A DNA stretch of 64,000 nucleotides. It comes from Sphingomonas sp. CL5.1. Lineage in GTDB: Bacteria; Pseudomonadota; Alphaproteobacteria; Sphingomonadales; Sphingomonadaceae. The notes beneath the pieces were generated by a model that had not been told where the DNA came from, did not search any database, and saw nothing but the letters and a program-made list of their open reading frames with translations. A program made the translations under genes and the position numbers. Location of the stretch: contig NZ_CP050137.1 in the NCBI RefSeq assembly GCF_013344685.1, positions 2,721,001 through 2,785,000 of the forward strand, given 5' to 3'. Below, piece by piece: positions 25,414 to 35,435 of the stretch; within the stretch, counting starts at the first letter, position 1; every line of letters starts with the position of its first letter.

Positions 25414-26733
25414 ATGATCGACCGGAGAGGGCTGATGACGGGCGGGGCGGCGATGATCGGCGGGTTGACGCTCGGCGGGCGCGCTTTCGCCGCGACGCCG
25501 TCGCTGCAAGGCGCCGCGCGCGAGGCGTGGCTTTATTCGGTCCCGCTCGTTGAAGTCGCCAACGTGCGGCGGCGCATCCTCGCCAGGGGGCAGGCCAACG
25601 TCTTCGTCCATAATCGCGATTTGACCAACGTCAGGACGCAGAAGGTGACCTCGCCGAACAACGATACGATGTATTCGCGCGCGATGCTCGACCTGCGCGC
25701 GGGGCCGGTCGAGGTGACGCTTCCCGCGACGGGGGAGCGCTACATCTCGCTGCAACTCGTCGACATGTACACCAACAACATTGCGGTGCTGGGCACGCGC
25801 ACCACGGGCGGCAATGGCGGCCGCTTCCTTGTCGTCGGGCCGCGCGGCGACGCGCCGGCGGGTGCGATCCGGGCGCCGTCCGACTGGGTCTTCGCGCTCG
25901 TGCGGACGCTGGTCGATGGCCCGGTGGATGTCGCCGCGGTGCGCGCGGTGCAGGATGGACTCGCCATCCGGGGCGGTCTCGGCCCCGCGCTCGACATGCC
26001 GGTGCCAGCGCGCGATGCCACCTGGCAGGAATATTTCGGCGACGCGGGCGCGCTGATCGTCGAATCGCCCCCGCCGGTCACCGACGACGCGCTGTTCGAG
26101 CGGATCGCGCCGCTTGGCCTGTCGCGTGCGGGATTCCGGCCGCCCCGGTTTTCCGCCGCGGCTATCCGCGAGATCGAGGCCGGGATGGCCGAAGCGCGCG
26201 TCGTGGCGACCCAATCGCGGCTCGGCAAGCAAGTCGTCGGCGGCTGGGCCTATCCGTCGTGGGATCTGGGCCGGTTCGAGCAGGATTACGAGTTTCGCGC
26301 GCAGACGTCGGTCGCCGGCCTGTTCGCCCTGCCGCTCGACGAGGCGCTCTATACCCGCTCGGTCGGCGACGCGCCCGACGGGCTGTTCCACAAGGACAGA
26401 TATCATCTGCGTTTCGCGGGCGATGCGCTGCCGCCGGTCGACGGATTCTGGTCGATCACGCTCTACGAGGCGACGCCCGACGGGCAATTCTTCTTCACCC
26501 CCAACGCGATCGATCGTTATTCGATCGGAAACCGGACGAAAGGGCTGACGCGCGGCGCGGACGGATCGCTCGACATCTGGATCGCGCGCGACGATCCGGG
26601 CGCGGCGCGGCGTGCCAACTGGCTGCCCGCGCCGAGGGACAAGCCGTTCGTCCTGAGCATGCGCGCGTTCATGCCGCGCGCGCCGTTGCTCAACGGCACT
26701 TATCGTTTCCCGCCGTTGCGCGCCTTCGCCTGA
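25414..26733 (+). CDS. DUF1254/DUF1214 domain protein with Tat-like signal
   Basis: A 439-residue protein. The N-terminus (DRRGLMTGGAAMIGG) has a twin-arginine-like signal. DUF1254: REAWLYSVPLVEVANVRRR and SPNNDTMYSRAMLDL, AGPVEVTLP, YISLQLVDMYTNN. DUF1214 at the C-terminus: GLPP-like LPPVDGFWSITLYEATPDGQ and YSIGNRTKGL, WLPAP and LSMRAFMP. The domain pair is common in secreted proteins of unknown enzymatic role. 68 bases after the serine hydrolase; likely operon. Confidence 0.88.
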   Translation: MIDRRGLMTGGAAMIGGLTLGGRAFAATPSLQGAAREAWLYSVPLVEVANVRRRILARGQANVFVHNRDLTNVRTQKVTSPNNDTMYSRAMLDLRAGPVEVTLPATGERYISLQLVDMYTNNIAVLGTRTTGGNGGRFLVVGPRGDAPAGAIRAPSDWVFALVRTLVDGPVDVAAVRAVQDGLAIRGGLGPALDMPVPARDATWQEYFGDAGALIVESPPPVTDDALFERIAPLGLSRAGFRPPRFSAAAIREIEAGMAEARVVATQSRLGKQVVGGWAYPSWDLGRFEQDYEFRAQTSVAGLFALPLDEALYTRSVGDAPDGLFHKDRYHLRFAGDALPPVDGFWSITLYEATPDGQFFFTPNAIDRYSIGNRTKGLTRGADGSLDIWIARDDPGAARRANWLPAPRDKPFVLSMRAFMPRAPLLNGTYRFPPLRAFA

Positions 26734-26765
26734 ACCTCGATGGCGCGGGATGGCGGCGCTTGACG

Positions 26766-28064
26766 ATGACGACGATGCGGCGCGAAATGCTCGCCGGTAT
26801 CGGCCTGACCCTGGGGGTGGCGACGGCGGGGAGGGTAGGAGTCGCGATGCGCGATCATGACGACCAGGTCTCGGCCGATCTCGATCATTATCGCGGTCTG
26901 GGCAGCAAGGCATCGGGCGGCACGGGCGACATCGCCGTGGGCGATTGGCTCGCCACCGAGCTGGCGGCGCTCGGCTTCACGATCGAGCGACAGCCGATCT
27001 CCGTCCCGTTCTTCACGGTCGATAGGGCGGAGGTGGAGGCGAACGGCGCGCGCGCCGAGGTCGTTCCTCAGGCGATCGTGGTGCCGACCGCTCCGAACGG
27101 CGTCACCGGAACGCTCGTCCGGGTCGATCCCGCCACCGCGTCGGCAAACGCCGGCCGGCTCGACGGCGCGATAGCGCTGGTCGATCTGCCGTTCGCGCGC
27201 TGGTCTTCGGCCAGGCCGATCCGGGGCTTCGTCGACGGGCTGTTCGCCGCCGGCGCGAAGGCTGCGCTGCTCGTCACCAACGGCCCTGCCGGTGGCGCGA
27301 TCGCGCTCAACGCCGATGGCGCGGGGCCGATGTTCGCCGGCCCGGTCGCGGTGCTCGCCCCCAGCGATGCCGCCCGTTTCCACGTCGCCGCCGCGCATGG
27401 CGGCACCGCGACTCTGCGGATCACCGGCGAGGGCGGACGCCGGCCCGCGTTCAACATCGCCGCGAGGCTCGATCGCGGGAGCGGCGCATGGCTCGCCGTC
27501 TCGACGCCCCGTTCCGGCTGGTTCACCTGTGCGGGGGAGCGCGGCCCCGGCGTCGCCGTCTGGCTCGGCCTTGCCCGCTGGGCGGTCGCCGCATTGCCGG
27601 CGCACGATCTCGCCTTCATCTGCACCAGCGGCCATGAATATGAAAACCTGGGCGCTGAGCAGGCGTTGGCGCAGGCGGCGCCCGCGCTGCGCGACACGGC
27701 GCTATGGCTTCATCTCGGCTCGAATGTCGCCGCGCGCGACTGGCATGATCTCACGCCGCGCCCGACGCCGCTGACGACCGCCGATCCGCAGCGTTATCTG
27801 GTCGTCAGCCCGGCGTTGATCGCATTGGCGCGCCGCGCCTTCGCTGGCCAGCCCGGACTGGCGGACCCGTATCCCTGCGACATCGCCGCCGAGGGCGAGC
27901 TGAGGAATGTGATCGCCGCCGGTTATCCCGTCGTCGCGGGCGTGTACGGCGCGCATCGCTTCCATCATGCGCGTGACGACACGGAGCAATGCCTGCTTCC
28001 CGAAGCGACCGTCGCGGCGCTCAAGGGCTTTCGCACCTTCGTGGCCGGGGCGCTCGGGCGATGA
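26766..28064 (+). CDS. M28-peptidase-like secreted protein (putative)
   Basis: A 432-residue protein starting MTTMRREMLAGIGLTLG, a twin-arginine-like signal. The middle resembles a PA-type insert (VDLPFARWSSARPIRGFVDG, AAGAKAALLVTNGP) and the C-terminal half resembles an M28 aminopeptidase fold (HDLAFICTSGHEYENLGAEQ). I can see a GHEYE block where M28 enzymes have GHEE, and a late HHARDD pattern that could bind metal, but not a complete zinc-ligand set. Starts 32 bases after the DUF1254 gene. Hydrolase of unknown substrate. Confidence 0.65.
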   Translation: MTTMRREMLAGIGLTLGVATAGRVGVAMRDHDDQVSADLDHYRGLGSKASGGTGDIAVGDWLATELAALGFTIERQPISVPFFTVDRAEVEANGARAEVVPQAIVVPTAPNGVTGTLVRVDPATASANAGRLDGAIALVDLPFARWSSARPIRGFVDGLFAAGAKAALLVTNGPAGGAIALNADGAGPMFAGPVAVLAPSDAARFHVAAAHGGTATLRITGEGGRRPAFNIAARLDRGSGAWLAVSTPRSGWFTCAGERGPGVAVWLGLARWAVAALPAHDLAFICTSGHEYENLGAEQALAQAAPALRDTALWLHLGSNVAARDWHDLTPRPTPLTTADPQRYLVVSPALIALARRAFAGQPGLADPYPCDIAAEGELRNVIAAGYPVVAGVYGAHRFHHARDDTEQCLLPEATVAALKGFRTFVAGALGR

Positions 28065-28121
28065 TGATGGTTCACGATCGGGGCGGCTCGGCGGTCCAGG
28101 CCAGCACGCCGGCGCGATCGA

Positions 28122-30773
28122 TCACCCCGATTCCAGCGCGAAATCCAGCGCGAACACCGCCCCGCCTTCCGCGCGGTCGCTCGCGCTGATCCGCACGTTC
28201 ATCACCTCCGCGAAGCTGCGCGCGATGGCGAGGCCGAGGCCGCTGCCGCCACGGCTGTCGGAGCCGGTGCCGCGCGCGAACGCCTCGAACAGCGCCTCGG
28301 CGCCGCCCGGCGGCAGGCCCGGCCCCTGATCGGCGATCGACAGCCGCACGCCATGGGGCAGCCGCTCGCCGGCGATCGTCACGTTGCCCGCGCCGTGCGT
28401 CGCGGCATTGGTGAGCAGGTTGAGCAGGATGTGATGCAGCAATCGCGGATCGGCCGGCACCAGCGGCAGGTCCGGCGGCACGCGGAAATCGAGCCGCGCG
28501 TCGGGCAGCAGGTCGCGCACGTCATGCACCGCGCCGGCCACCGCGTCGGTCAGGTCGACCGGCTCGATCGCCGCCGCCAGCGTGCCGCTGTCGATCCGCA
28601 CCATCTCGATCAGATTGGCGAGGAAGCGCCGCAGCCGCGCCAGCTCGCCGCGCGCGATCGGCAGCGCCGGCTCGCCCGGATGGTTGGCCGCGATCGCATC
28701 GAGCGCGCCGCCCACCGCCGTCAGCGGCGTGCGCAGGTCATGCCCGATCGAGGAGAGCAGCGCCGAGCGCAGCCGGTCGCGCTCCTCGATCACCCGCACC
28801 TCGCGAAGCTGGTCCTCCAGCCGCAGCCGCTCGTGCGCCAGCGCGGCTTGCCCCAGCAGGGTCGAGAGCAATGTCGCGCGCGTGGCGGGCACGGGTGTCC
28901 CGCCGTCGCCGCGCGCCAGCGCCACCACCGCGAGCGTGCCGAGCGTCGTGCGCAGCGGATGGAACTGCCAGTCCGCCGCGTTGAGCGTGCCGGTGTCGCG
29001 GCCGGTCACCTCGCCCCGGCTCCACGCCCATTCCGCCGCCGCGCGATCGACCGGGCTGAGGTCCGGCAGGTCGGGCGGGCAGGCGGCGACGATCGCCAGT
29101 TTGCCCTCCCGCTGGACGAGCAGCAGCACCGAGACGTCGAGCGTCCGCGCCAGCTCGTTGCACACCGTGTCGCTGGTCGATTGCCAGTCGGAGCAGCGCG
29201 CCAGCGCTTGGCCGAACGCCGCCACCGCCGCATTCTCCACCGCGCTGCGCGCGCCGATCGAGGCGCGGTTGCGCAGCCGGTCGGCGAGGCTGGCGACGAA
29301 CACCGCGATGCCGAGCAGCACGATCACCGTCAGCACGCTCTGCGGATCGGCGATGGTGAAAGTGTAGAGCGGCGGCAGGAAGAAGAAATTGTACGCCAGC
29401 CCCGCCAGCGCCCCGGTCACGATCCCCGGCCAGCGGCCGAACATCAGCGAGATCAGGATGACGGGCAGCAGATAGACGAGGTCGATCGCTCCGGTGCCGA
29501 TCACCGGCTCGATCAGGGTCGCGAGCGCGGTGGTGCCCGCGATCGCCAGCGTGCCGGCGCCGATGCCGCCCCAGTCGATCCGCCGCCGCACCCGCTCCGC
29601 GCGCGGGGCAGGGGGCGCGGTCTCGGAGGGGATGACGTGGACGGCCAGCCCCTCGCTCTCGCGCAGCAATTGCTCGACCACCGATCCGTGGCGCAGCTCG
29701 AACCACCAGCTTCGCCGCGAGCGGCCGAGCACGAGCTGGGTGGCGCGCATGCCGGCGATATGCGTGGTCAGCCCCTCGATCACCGTTTCCGCCGGCACGC
29801 TGGCGATCGTCGCGCCGAGGCTGGCGGCGAGTTGCAGCGTCTCGGCCACCCGCCGCCGCTCGTCCGGTCCGAAGCCGGCGGTGCGCGGCGTCTCGATATG
29901 CACCGCCTGCCACGGCGCGCGCAGGGCGTCCGACAGCCGCTTGCCGGCGCGGACCAGCGCGTCGCTGCCGGGCAATTCGCTCACCGCCACCAGCACGCGC
30001 TCGCCGCCCGCGAAGGTGCCGGAGACGGCATGGGCGTCGAGGAAATCGACCAGGCTGCGATCGACGCTCTGTGCGGCGCGGCGCAACGCCATCTCGCGCA
30101 GGGCGGAGAGGTTCTCCTTGGAGAAGAAATGGCCGAGCGCCCGCGTCGCCTCGGCGGGGACATAGACCTTGCCCGCCTTCAGCCGCTCGATCAGCTCGTC
30201 GGGCGGCAGGTCCACCACCTCGATCTCGGCGCCCTCCAGCACATGATCCGGCACCGTCTCGCGCACGCGGACGCGGGTGAAGCTCGCCACCACGTCGTTG
30301 AGGCTTTCGACATGCTGGATGTTGAGCGTGGTCAGCACGTCGATCCCGGCGTCGAGCAATTCCTCCACGTCCTGCCAGCGCTTCGCGTGGCGGCAGCCTT
30401 CGGCATTGCTGTGGGCAAGCTCGTCGACCAGCGCGAGTCGCGGGGCGCGGGCGAGCACCGCGTCGAGGTCCATCTCCTCCAGCGCATGGCCGCGATGCTC
30501 GATCCGGCGGCGCGGGATCGTCGGCAGCGGCGCGGCGAGGCGTTCGGTGTCCTGCCGTCCGTGCGTCTCGACCACCGCGATCACGACGTCCACCCCGGCG
30601 GCGAGCCGTTCCGCGCCCTCGCGCAGCATCTCGAAGGTCTTGCCGACGCCGGGCGCCGCGCCGAGGAAGATCTTCAGCCGCCCGCGCTTCTCCCGCGCGG
30701 CGGCGCGGAGCAGGGCTTCCGGCGATGGGCGGCGATCGGTCAAACGCTTCCTCCTTGCCGGGCCGTTCGACAT
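28122..30773 (-). CDS. kdpD: KdpD sensor histidine kinase
   Basis: An 883-residue protein. N-terminal KdpD domain with Walker A GAAPGVGKTFEM (about 38-49) and ALVDELAHSNAEG (about 114-126), a Usp-like domain (260-380), four membrane helices (about 403-500), a GAF-like region (510-640), then HisKA with H-box SSIGHDLRTPLTA (His678) and HATPase with NLLTNAATHG and GGSGLGLAIARS. It senses K+/turgor and phosphorylates KdpE. Unusually it is divergent from kdpF-A-B-C-E rather than placed between kdpC and kdpE. Confidence 0.96.
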   Translation of the reverse strand: MSNGPARRKRLTDRRPSPEALLRAAAREKRGRLKIFLGAAPGVGKTFEMLREGAERLAAGVDVVIAVVETHGRQDTERLAAPLPTIPRRRIEHRGHALEEMDLDAVLARAPRLALVDELAHSNAEGCRHAKRWQDVEELLDAGIDVLTTLNIQHVESLNDVVASFTRVRVRETVPDHVLEGAEIEVVDLPPDELIERLKAGKVYVPAEATRALGHFFSKENLSALREMALRRAAQSVDRSLVDFLDAHAVSGTFAGGERVLVAVSELPGSDALVRAGKRLSDALRAPWQAVHIETPRTAGFGPDERRRVAETLQLAASLGATIASVPAETVIEGLTTHIAGMRATQLVLGRSRRSWWFELRHGSVVEQLLRESEGLAVHVIPSETAPPAPRAERVRRRIDWGGIGAGTLAIAGTTALATLIEPVIGTGAIDLVYLLPVILISLMFGRWPGIVTGALAGLAYNFFFLPPLYTFTIADPQSVLTVIVLLGIAVFVASLADRLRNRASIGARSAVENAAVAAFGQALARCSDWQSTSDTVCNELARTLDVSVLLLVQREGKLAIVAACPPDLPDLSPVDRAAAEWAWSRGEVTGRDTGTLNAADWQFHPLRTTLGTLAVVALARGDGGTPVPATRATLLSTLLGQAALAHERLRLEDQLREVRVIEERDRLRSALLSSIGHDLRTPLTAVGGALDAIAANHPGEPALPIARGELARLRRFLANLIEMVRIDSGTLAAAIEPVDLTDAVAGAVHDVRDLLPDARLDFRVPPDLPLVPADPRLLHHILLNLLTNAATHGAGNVTIAGERLPHGVRLSIADQGPGLPPGGAEALFEAFARGTGSDSRGGSGLGLAIARSFAEVMNVRISASDRAEGGAVFALDFALESG

Positions 30774-30805
30774 AATGCCGACCGGCGCAAGCGTCAGCCC
30801 GCGAT

Positions 30806-30858
30806 CTTTACGCGATCCTTATGCGAAACGCTTATGTTCGCCCGCGAAACCTTATGCC
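30806..30858. promoter_or_regulatory. Direct-repeat array in the kdpD/kdpFABC divergent promoter region
   Basis: Four CTT(T/A)-type elements occur on the plus strand: CTTTACGCG at 30806, CTTATGCGA at 30818, CTTATGTTC at 30831 and CTTATGCCC at 30851. Spacings are 12, 13 and 20 bases. Direct repeats with about one helical turn are typical of OmpR-family response-regulator sites, and KdpE is encoded downstream. Binding is inference. Confidence 0.4.
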
Positions 30859-30913
30859 CATCCGGCCTAGCTGACCGTCGACAGCCGCATCCCGCGGCCC
30901 GCGAGGCATATCC

Positions 30914-30997
30914 ATGTCCGATCTATTGTGGCTCGCCCTGCTCGGCGGCCTATTCGCGCTGACCCTGGCGTTCGTGCGCCTGTGTGACGGGGCCTGA
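30914..30997 (+). CDS. Tiny membrane protein upstream of kdpF
   Basis: A 27-residue ORF (starts MSDLLWLALLGGLFALTLAF) consisting of a single hydrophobic helix with a Cys-containing tail, ending 4 bases before the kdpF start. Its position and composition suggest a second KdpF-like stabilising peptide or a leader of the kdp operon. The first ATG after the divergent promoter region. Expression is not shown by sequence alone. Confidence 0.5.
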   Translation: MSDLLWLALLGGLFALTLAFVRLCDGA

Positions 30998-31001
30998 CGC
31001 C

Positions 31002-31091
31002 ATGACGCTGCACCTCTGGCTCGCCGGGCTGACGGCGCTTGCCCTGCTCGCCTATCTCGTCGCCGTGCTCGTGCGGCCGGAGCGGTTCTGA
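31002..31091 (+). CDS. kdpF: KdpF small subunit
   Basis: A 29-residue protein with one membrane helix and the family C-terminus VLVRPERF. KdpF stabilises the KdpABC complex in the inner membrane. The stop at 31089-31091 is one base from the kdpA start at 31093. Too short for most automatic gene callers. Confidence 0.85.
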   Translation: MTLHLWLAGLTALALLAYLVAVLVRPERF

Positions 31092-31092
31092 C

Positions 31093-32796
31093 ATGACCGT
31101 GCAGGGCTGGGCGCTGATCGCCCTCTTCGTCGCCATCCTCGGCTTGGCCGCAAAGCCGGTCGGGCTGTGGCTGTTCGCGCTCTACGAGGGGCGCCGCACG
31201 CCGCTTCATGCCGTGCTCGGCCCGGTGGAGCGCGGTTTCTACCGCCTCTCCGGTGTCGATCCGGCGAAGGAGCAGGGCTGGCGCGCCTATGCGCTGCACA
31301 TGCTGCTGTTCCAGCTCGCAACCGCGCTGCTCACCTATCTGCTGCTCCGCGCGCAGGGCTTGCTGCCGCTCAACCAGCGCGGCCTGCCCGGCATCGGGCC
31401 GGACGGGGCGATGAACGTCGCCATCTCGTTCGTCACCAACACCAACTGGCAATGGTACACCGGCGAGGCGAAGCTCTCGAACCTCAGCCAGATGCTCGCG
31501 CTGGCGATCCACAATTTCCTTTCCGCCGCGACCGGCATCGCCATCGCCTTCGCGCTGTTCCGCGGCTTCGCGCGGCGGGAGTGCGCGACGGTCGGCAATT
31601 TCTGGGCCGATATGACGCGGGTGACGCTCTACCTGCTGCTGCCGGTCTGCGTCGTCTATGCGCTTTATCTGGTGTGGGCGGGCGTGCCGCAGACCTTCGC
31701 CGCCTCCATCGACGCGCATACGCTGGAGGGCGCGAGGCAGACGATCGCGCTCGGCCCGGTCGCCAGCCAGGAGGCGATCAAGCTGCTCGGCACCAACGGC
31801 GGCGGCTTCTTCAACGCCAATTCGGCGCACCCGTTCGAGAATCCGACGGCGATGACCAACCTCGTCCAGATGCTGTCGATCTTCCTGATCGGCGTCGGCC
31901 TCACCTATACCTTCGGCAAGGCGGTGGGCGACACGCGGCAGGGCTGGGCGATCCTCGCCGCGATGACCATCCTGTTCCTCGCCGGCGTCGCGGTCGCTTA
32001 TGGCATGGAGGCGCATTCCACGCCGCTGATGCACCGGCTCGGCCTCGCGGGAGGCAACATGGAGGGCAAGGAGGTGCGATTCGGCATCGTCGGCTCCGCC
32101 CTGTTCGCGGTGGTGACGACGGCGGCGTCGTGCGGCGCGGTCAATGCCATGCACGACAGCTTCACCGCGCTCGGCGGGCTGATCCCGCTGTTCAACATGG
32201 AACTGGGCGAGGTGGTGATCGGCGGCGTTGGCGCGGGCATCTACGGCTTCCTGCTGTTCGCGATCCTCGCCGTGTTCGTCGCCGGGCTGATGGTCGGCCG
32301 CACGCCGGAATATGTCGGCAAGAAGATCGAGGCGCGCGAGGTGAAGCTGGCGGTGCTGGCGATCGCCGTGCTGCCGCTGATGATCCTCGGCGGCAGCGCG
32401 ATCGCCGCCGTCGCGCAAGCCGGGCTGGCCGGGCCGCTCAACAAGGGGCCGCACGGCTTCTCGGAGATCCTCTACGCCTTCTCCTCCGCCACCGCCAATA
32501 ACGGCTCGGCCTTCGCCGGGCTGAGCGCGGGGACGCCGTTCTACAACGCGCTGCTCGGCATCGCGATGTGGATCGGGCGCTTCTTCATCATCGTGCCGGT
32601 GCTGGCGATCGCCGGCAGCCTCGCCGCGAAGAAGCACACGCCGGCCGGCGCCGGCTCCTTCCCCACCACCGGCGCGCTGTGGGTGGGGCTGCTCGTCGGG
32701 ATCATCCTGATCGTCGGCGGCCTCACCTTCCTGCCGGGCCTCGCGCTCGGGCCGGTCGCCGATCACCTCACGGCCGCCGCCGGCCAGCTTTTCTGA
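31093..32796 (+). CDS. kdpA: KdpA potassium-translocating subunit
   Basis: A 567-residue polytopic protein. The four selectivity-filter-type loops of KdpA are visible: [50 protein letters not shown] and [16 protein letters not shown]+ channel-like subunit of the P-type ATPase complex. The start at 31093 immediately follows kdpF and is followed by kdpB after 13 bases. Confidence 0.97.
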   Translation: MTVQGWALIALFVAILGLAAKPVGLWLFALYEGRRTPLHAVLGPVERGFYRLSGVDPAKEQGWRAYALHMLLFQLATALLTYLLLRAQGLLPLNQRGLPGIGPDGAMNVAISFVTNTNWQWYTGEAKLSNLSQMLALAIHNFLSAATGIAIAFALFRGFARRECATVGNFWADMTRVTLYLLLPVCVVYALYLVWAGVPQTFAASIDAHTLEGARQTIALGPVASQEAIKLLGTNGGGFFNANSAHPFENPTAMTNLVQMLSIFLIGVGLTYTFGKAVGDTRQGWAILAAMTILFLAGVAVAYGMEAHSTPLMHRLGLAGGNMEGKEVRFGIVGSALFAVVTTAASCGAVNAMHDSFTALGGLIPLFNMELGEVVIGGVGAGIYGFLLFAILAVFVAGLMVGRTPEYVGKKIEAREVKLAVLAIAVLPLMILGGSAIAAVAQAGLAGPLNKGPHGFSEILYAFSSATANNGSAFAGLSAGTPFYNALLGIAMWIGRFFIIVPVLAIAGSLAAKKHTPAGAGSFPTTGALWVGLLVGIILIVGGLTFLPGLALGPVADHLTAAAGQLF

Positions 32797-32809
32797 AGGC
32801 TATTCGATC

Positions 32810-34837
32810 ATGGACAAGGCAATTTCCATGTTTTCCCCGGCGCTCGTCGTGCCCGCCATCGGCGACGCCTTCCGCAAGCTCGATCCGCGCGCGCTGGTGA
32901 AGAACCCGGTGCTGTTCGTCACCGCCTGCGTCGCGCTGTTGCTCACATTGTTCCTCGCGATCGGCGGCGAGCAGGTGTCGGCCGGCTTCCTCGCGCAGCT
33001 CATCGCGTGGCTGTGGCTGACGGTGCTGTTCGGCACCTTCGCCGAGGCGCTGGCGGAGGGGCGCGGCCGCGCGCAGGCCGCCTCGCTGCGCGCCACCAAG
33101 TCTGAGCTGCGCGCGAAGCTGCTCACCGGCATCGGCGAGACATGGGAGATGGTCGCCGCCGCCCAGCTCGAAAAGGGCGAGCTGGTGCTGGTCGAGACCG
33201 GCGACCTGATCCCCGCCGACGGCGAGGTGGTGGAGGGTGTCGCCAGCGTCAACGAGGCGGCGATCACCGGCGAGAGCGCGCCGGTGATCCGCGAGGCGGG
33301 CGGCGACCGCTCCGCCGTCACCGCCGGCACGCGCGTCATCTCGGACCGGATCAAGGTGCGCGTCACCGCGGAGCCGGGGCACGGCTTCCTCGACCGCATG
33401 ATCGCGCTGGTCGAGGGTGCGGAACGGCAGAAGACGCCGAACGAGGTGGCGCTCACCATCCTGCTCGTCGGTCTGACGATCATCTTCCTGATCGCGGTCG
33501 GCACGATCCCCAGCTTCGCGCATTATGCCGGCGGCGGCGTGCCGGTGGCGATCCTCGCGGCTCTGCTCATCACCCTGATCCCTACCACGATCGCCGCCCT
33601 GCTCTCCGCGATCGGCATCGCCGGGATGGACCGGCTGGTGCGCTTCAACGTGCTCGCCAAATCGGGCCGCGCGGTGGAGGCGGCGGGCGATTGCGACGTG
33701 TTGCTGCTCGACAAGACCGGCACGATCACGATCGGCGACCGTCAGGCGAGCGCCTTCCTGCCGCTCACCGGCATCGAGGAGCGCGCGCTGGCCGAGGCGG
33801 CGCTGCTCGCCAGCCTTGCCGACGAGACGCCGGAGGGGCGCTCGATCGTCGCCCTCGCGCGTGAGAAGCATGGCCTGTCGCAGACGCTGCCCGCCGATGC
33901 GGCGGCGATCCCCTTCACCGCGCAGACGCGGCTTTCCGGCCTCAGCTTCGGCGACAGCCTGATCCACAAGGGCGCGGTCGATTCGGTGCTGCGCGCGCAT
34001 CCCGATCTCGACGCCACCGTGGCGGCGATCGAGCTGCGCCGCGCCACCGACGAGATCGCCCGCGCCGGGCAGACCCCGCTTGCGGTGGTGCGCGACGGGC
34101 GGCTGATGGGCGCGGTGGCGCTCAAGGACGTGGTGAAGGCCGGCGTGCGCGAGCGGTTCGCGGAGCTGCGCCGCATGGGCATCCGCACGGTGATGATTAC
34201 CGGCGACAACCCGCTCACCGCCGCCGCCATCGCCGCCGAGGCCGGCGTGGACGATTTCCTCGCGGAGGCGACGCCGGAGGACAAGCTCGCGCTGATCCGC
34301 CGCGAGCAGCAGGGCGGCAAGCTCGTCGCGATGTGCGGCGACGGCACCAACGACGCCCCCGCGCTCGCCCAGGCCGATGTCGGCGTGGCGATGAACACCG
34401 GCACGCAGGCGGCGCGCGAGGCGGGCAACATGGTCGACCTCGACAGCGACCCGACGAAGCTGATCGAGATCGTCGGCCTCGGCAAGCAATTGCTGATGAC
34501 GCGCGGCGCGCTCACCACCTTCTCGGTCGCCAACGATGTGGCCAAATATTTCGCGATCATCCCGGCGATGTTCGTCGTGCTTTATCCTGGCCTAGCCGCG
34601 CTCAACGTGATGCGCCTCGCCAGCCCGCAGAGCGCGATCCTGTCGGCGATCATCTTCAACGCGCTCATCATCCCGGCGCTGGTGCCGCTGGCGCTGCGCG
34701 GCGTGAGGTATCGGCCGATGGGCGCGGGGCCGCTGCTCGCGCGCAACCTCGCCGTCTACGGCGTCGGCGGGCTGGCCGCGCCGTTCGCCGGCATCAAGCT
34801 GATCGACCTCGCGGTCAGCGCGCTCCATCTCGCCTGA
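32810..34837 (+). CDS. kdpB: KdpB P-type ATPase subunit
   Basis: A 675-residue protein. Phosphorylation motif DKTGT (Asp301), TGES actuator motif (153-156), [11 protein letters not shown] hinge motif in the C-terminal half and membrane helices at both ends identify the ATP-hydrolysing subunit of the high-affinity K+ pump. The IPTT sequence in helix M4 replaces the PEGL type of other P-ATPases, as expected for KdpB. 13 bases from kdpA and 12 from kdpC. Confidence 0.97.
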   Translation: MDKAISMFSPALVVPAIGDAFRKLDPRALVKNPVLFVTACVALLLTLFLAIGGEQVSAGFLAQLIAWLWLTVLFGTFAEALAEGRGRAQAASLRATKSELRAKLLTGIGETWEMVAAAQLEKGELVLVETGDLIPADGEVVEGVASVNEAAITGESAPVIREAGGDRSAVTAGTRVISDRIKVRVTAEPGHGFLDRMIALVEGAERQKTPNEVALTILLVGLTIIFLIAVGTIPSFAHYAGGGVPVAILAALLITLIPTTIAALLSAIGIAGMDRLVRFNVLAKSGRAVEAAGDCDVLLLDKTGTITIGDRQASAFLPLTGIEERALAEAALLASLADETPEGRSIVALAREKHGLSQTLPADAAAIPFTAQTRLSGLSFGDSLIHKGAVDSVLRAHPDLDATVAAIELRRATDEIARAGQTPLAVVRDGRLMGAVALKDVVKAGVRERFAELRRMGIRTVMITGDNPLTAAAIAAEAGVDDFLAEATPEDKLALIRREQQGGKLVAMCGDGTNDAPALAQADVGVAMNTGTQAAREAGNMVDLDSDPTKLIEIVGLGKQLLMTRGALTTFSVANDVAKYFAIIPAMFVVLYPGLAALNVMRLASPQSAILSAIIFNALIIPALVPLALRGVRYRPMGAGPLLARNLAVYGVGGLAAPFAGIKLIDLAVSALHLA

Positions 34838-34849
34838 AAGGTTCGTCTC

Positions 34850-35425
34850 ATGCTCAACGAGATCAGGTCCGGCCTCCGTCCGGCGCTCGTCCTCACCCTG
34901 CTGTTCGCGGCCTTGCTCGGCCTCGCCTATCCGGCGCTCATCACCGGGATCGGCCGGATCGCCTTTCCGTGGCAGGCCAGCGGCAGCCTCGTCCGGGATG
35001 CGCGTGGGGTCGCGATCGGCTCCGCGATCATCGGGCAGCAATTCGCGAGTCCTGGCTATTTCCACGGCCGCCCCTCCGCCGCCGGCAAGGGCTATGACGC
35101 GCTCGCCTCCTCCGGCTCGAACTACGGCCCGGCCGCGAAGCCGCTCGCCGACCGGATTTCCGCCACCCTCGCATCGCCAGACGCATTGGCTCCTCCTGCC
35201 GATCTGGTGACTGCCTCCGCCTCGGGGCTGGATCCCGATCTCAGCCCCGAGGCGGCCTTGTATCAGGCGCCGCGCGTCGCGGCCGCCCGGCATGTCGATC
35301 CGGCGAAGGTCCGCGCCCTGGTCGACCGGCACACCGCGCGCCCGCTGCTCGGCTTCATCGGCGAGCCGCGCGTCAACGTGCTGGCGCTGAACCGCGCGCT
35401 CGACGCCGCCGCGCCGCGCCCGTAA
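34850..35425 (+). CDS. kdpC: KdpC subunit
   Basis: A 191-residue protein with one N-terminal membrane helix (RPALVLTLLFAALLGLAYPAL) and the periplasmic domain motifs IGQQFASPGYFHGRPSAAG, SGSNYGP, ASASGLDPDLSPEAA and LGFIGEPRVNVLALN. KdpC helps KdpA/KdpB assembly and ATP affinity. It follows kdpB by 12 bases; kdpE starts 4-10 bases after its stop. Confidence 0.96.
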   Translation: MLNEIRSGLRPALVLTLLFAALLGLAYPALITGIGRIAFPWQASGSLVRDARGVAIGSAIIGQQFASPGYFHGRPSAAGKGYDALASSGSNYGPAAKPLADRISATLASPDALAPPADLVTASASGLDPDLSPEAALYQAPRVAAARHVDPAKVRALVDRHTARPLLGFIGEPRVNVLALNRALDAAAPRP

Positions 35426-35435
35426 CACGGTGCGG

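Noticed and set aside
28353..30962. 869-codon plus-strand frame opposite kdpD
   Set aside because: The minus strand encodes a full KdpD with Walker A and H-box.
30832..34489. Long minus-strand frames opposite kdpA and kdpB
   Set aside because: Arg/His/Asp-rich shadows of intact kdpA/kdpB.
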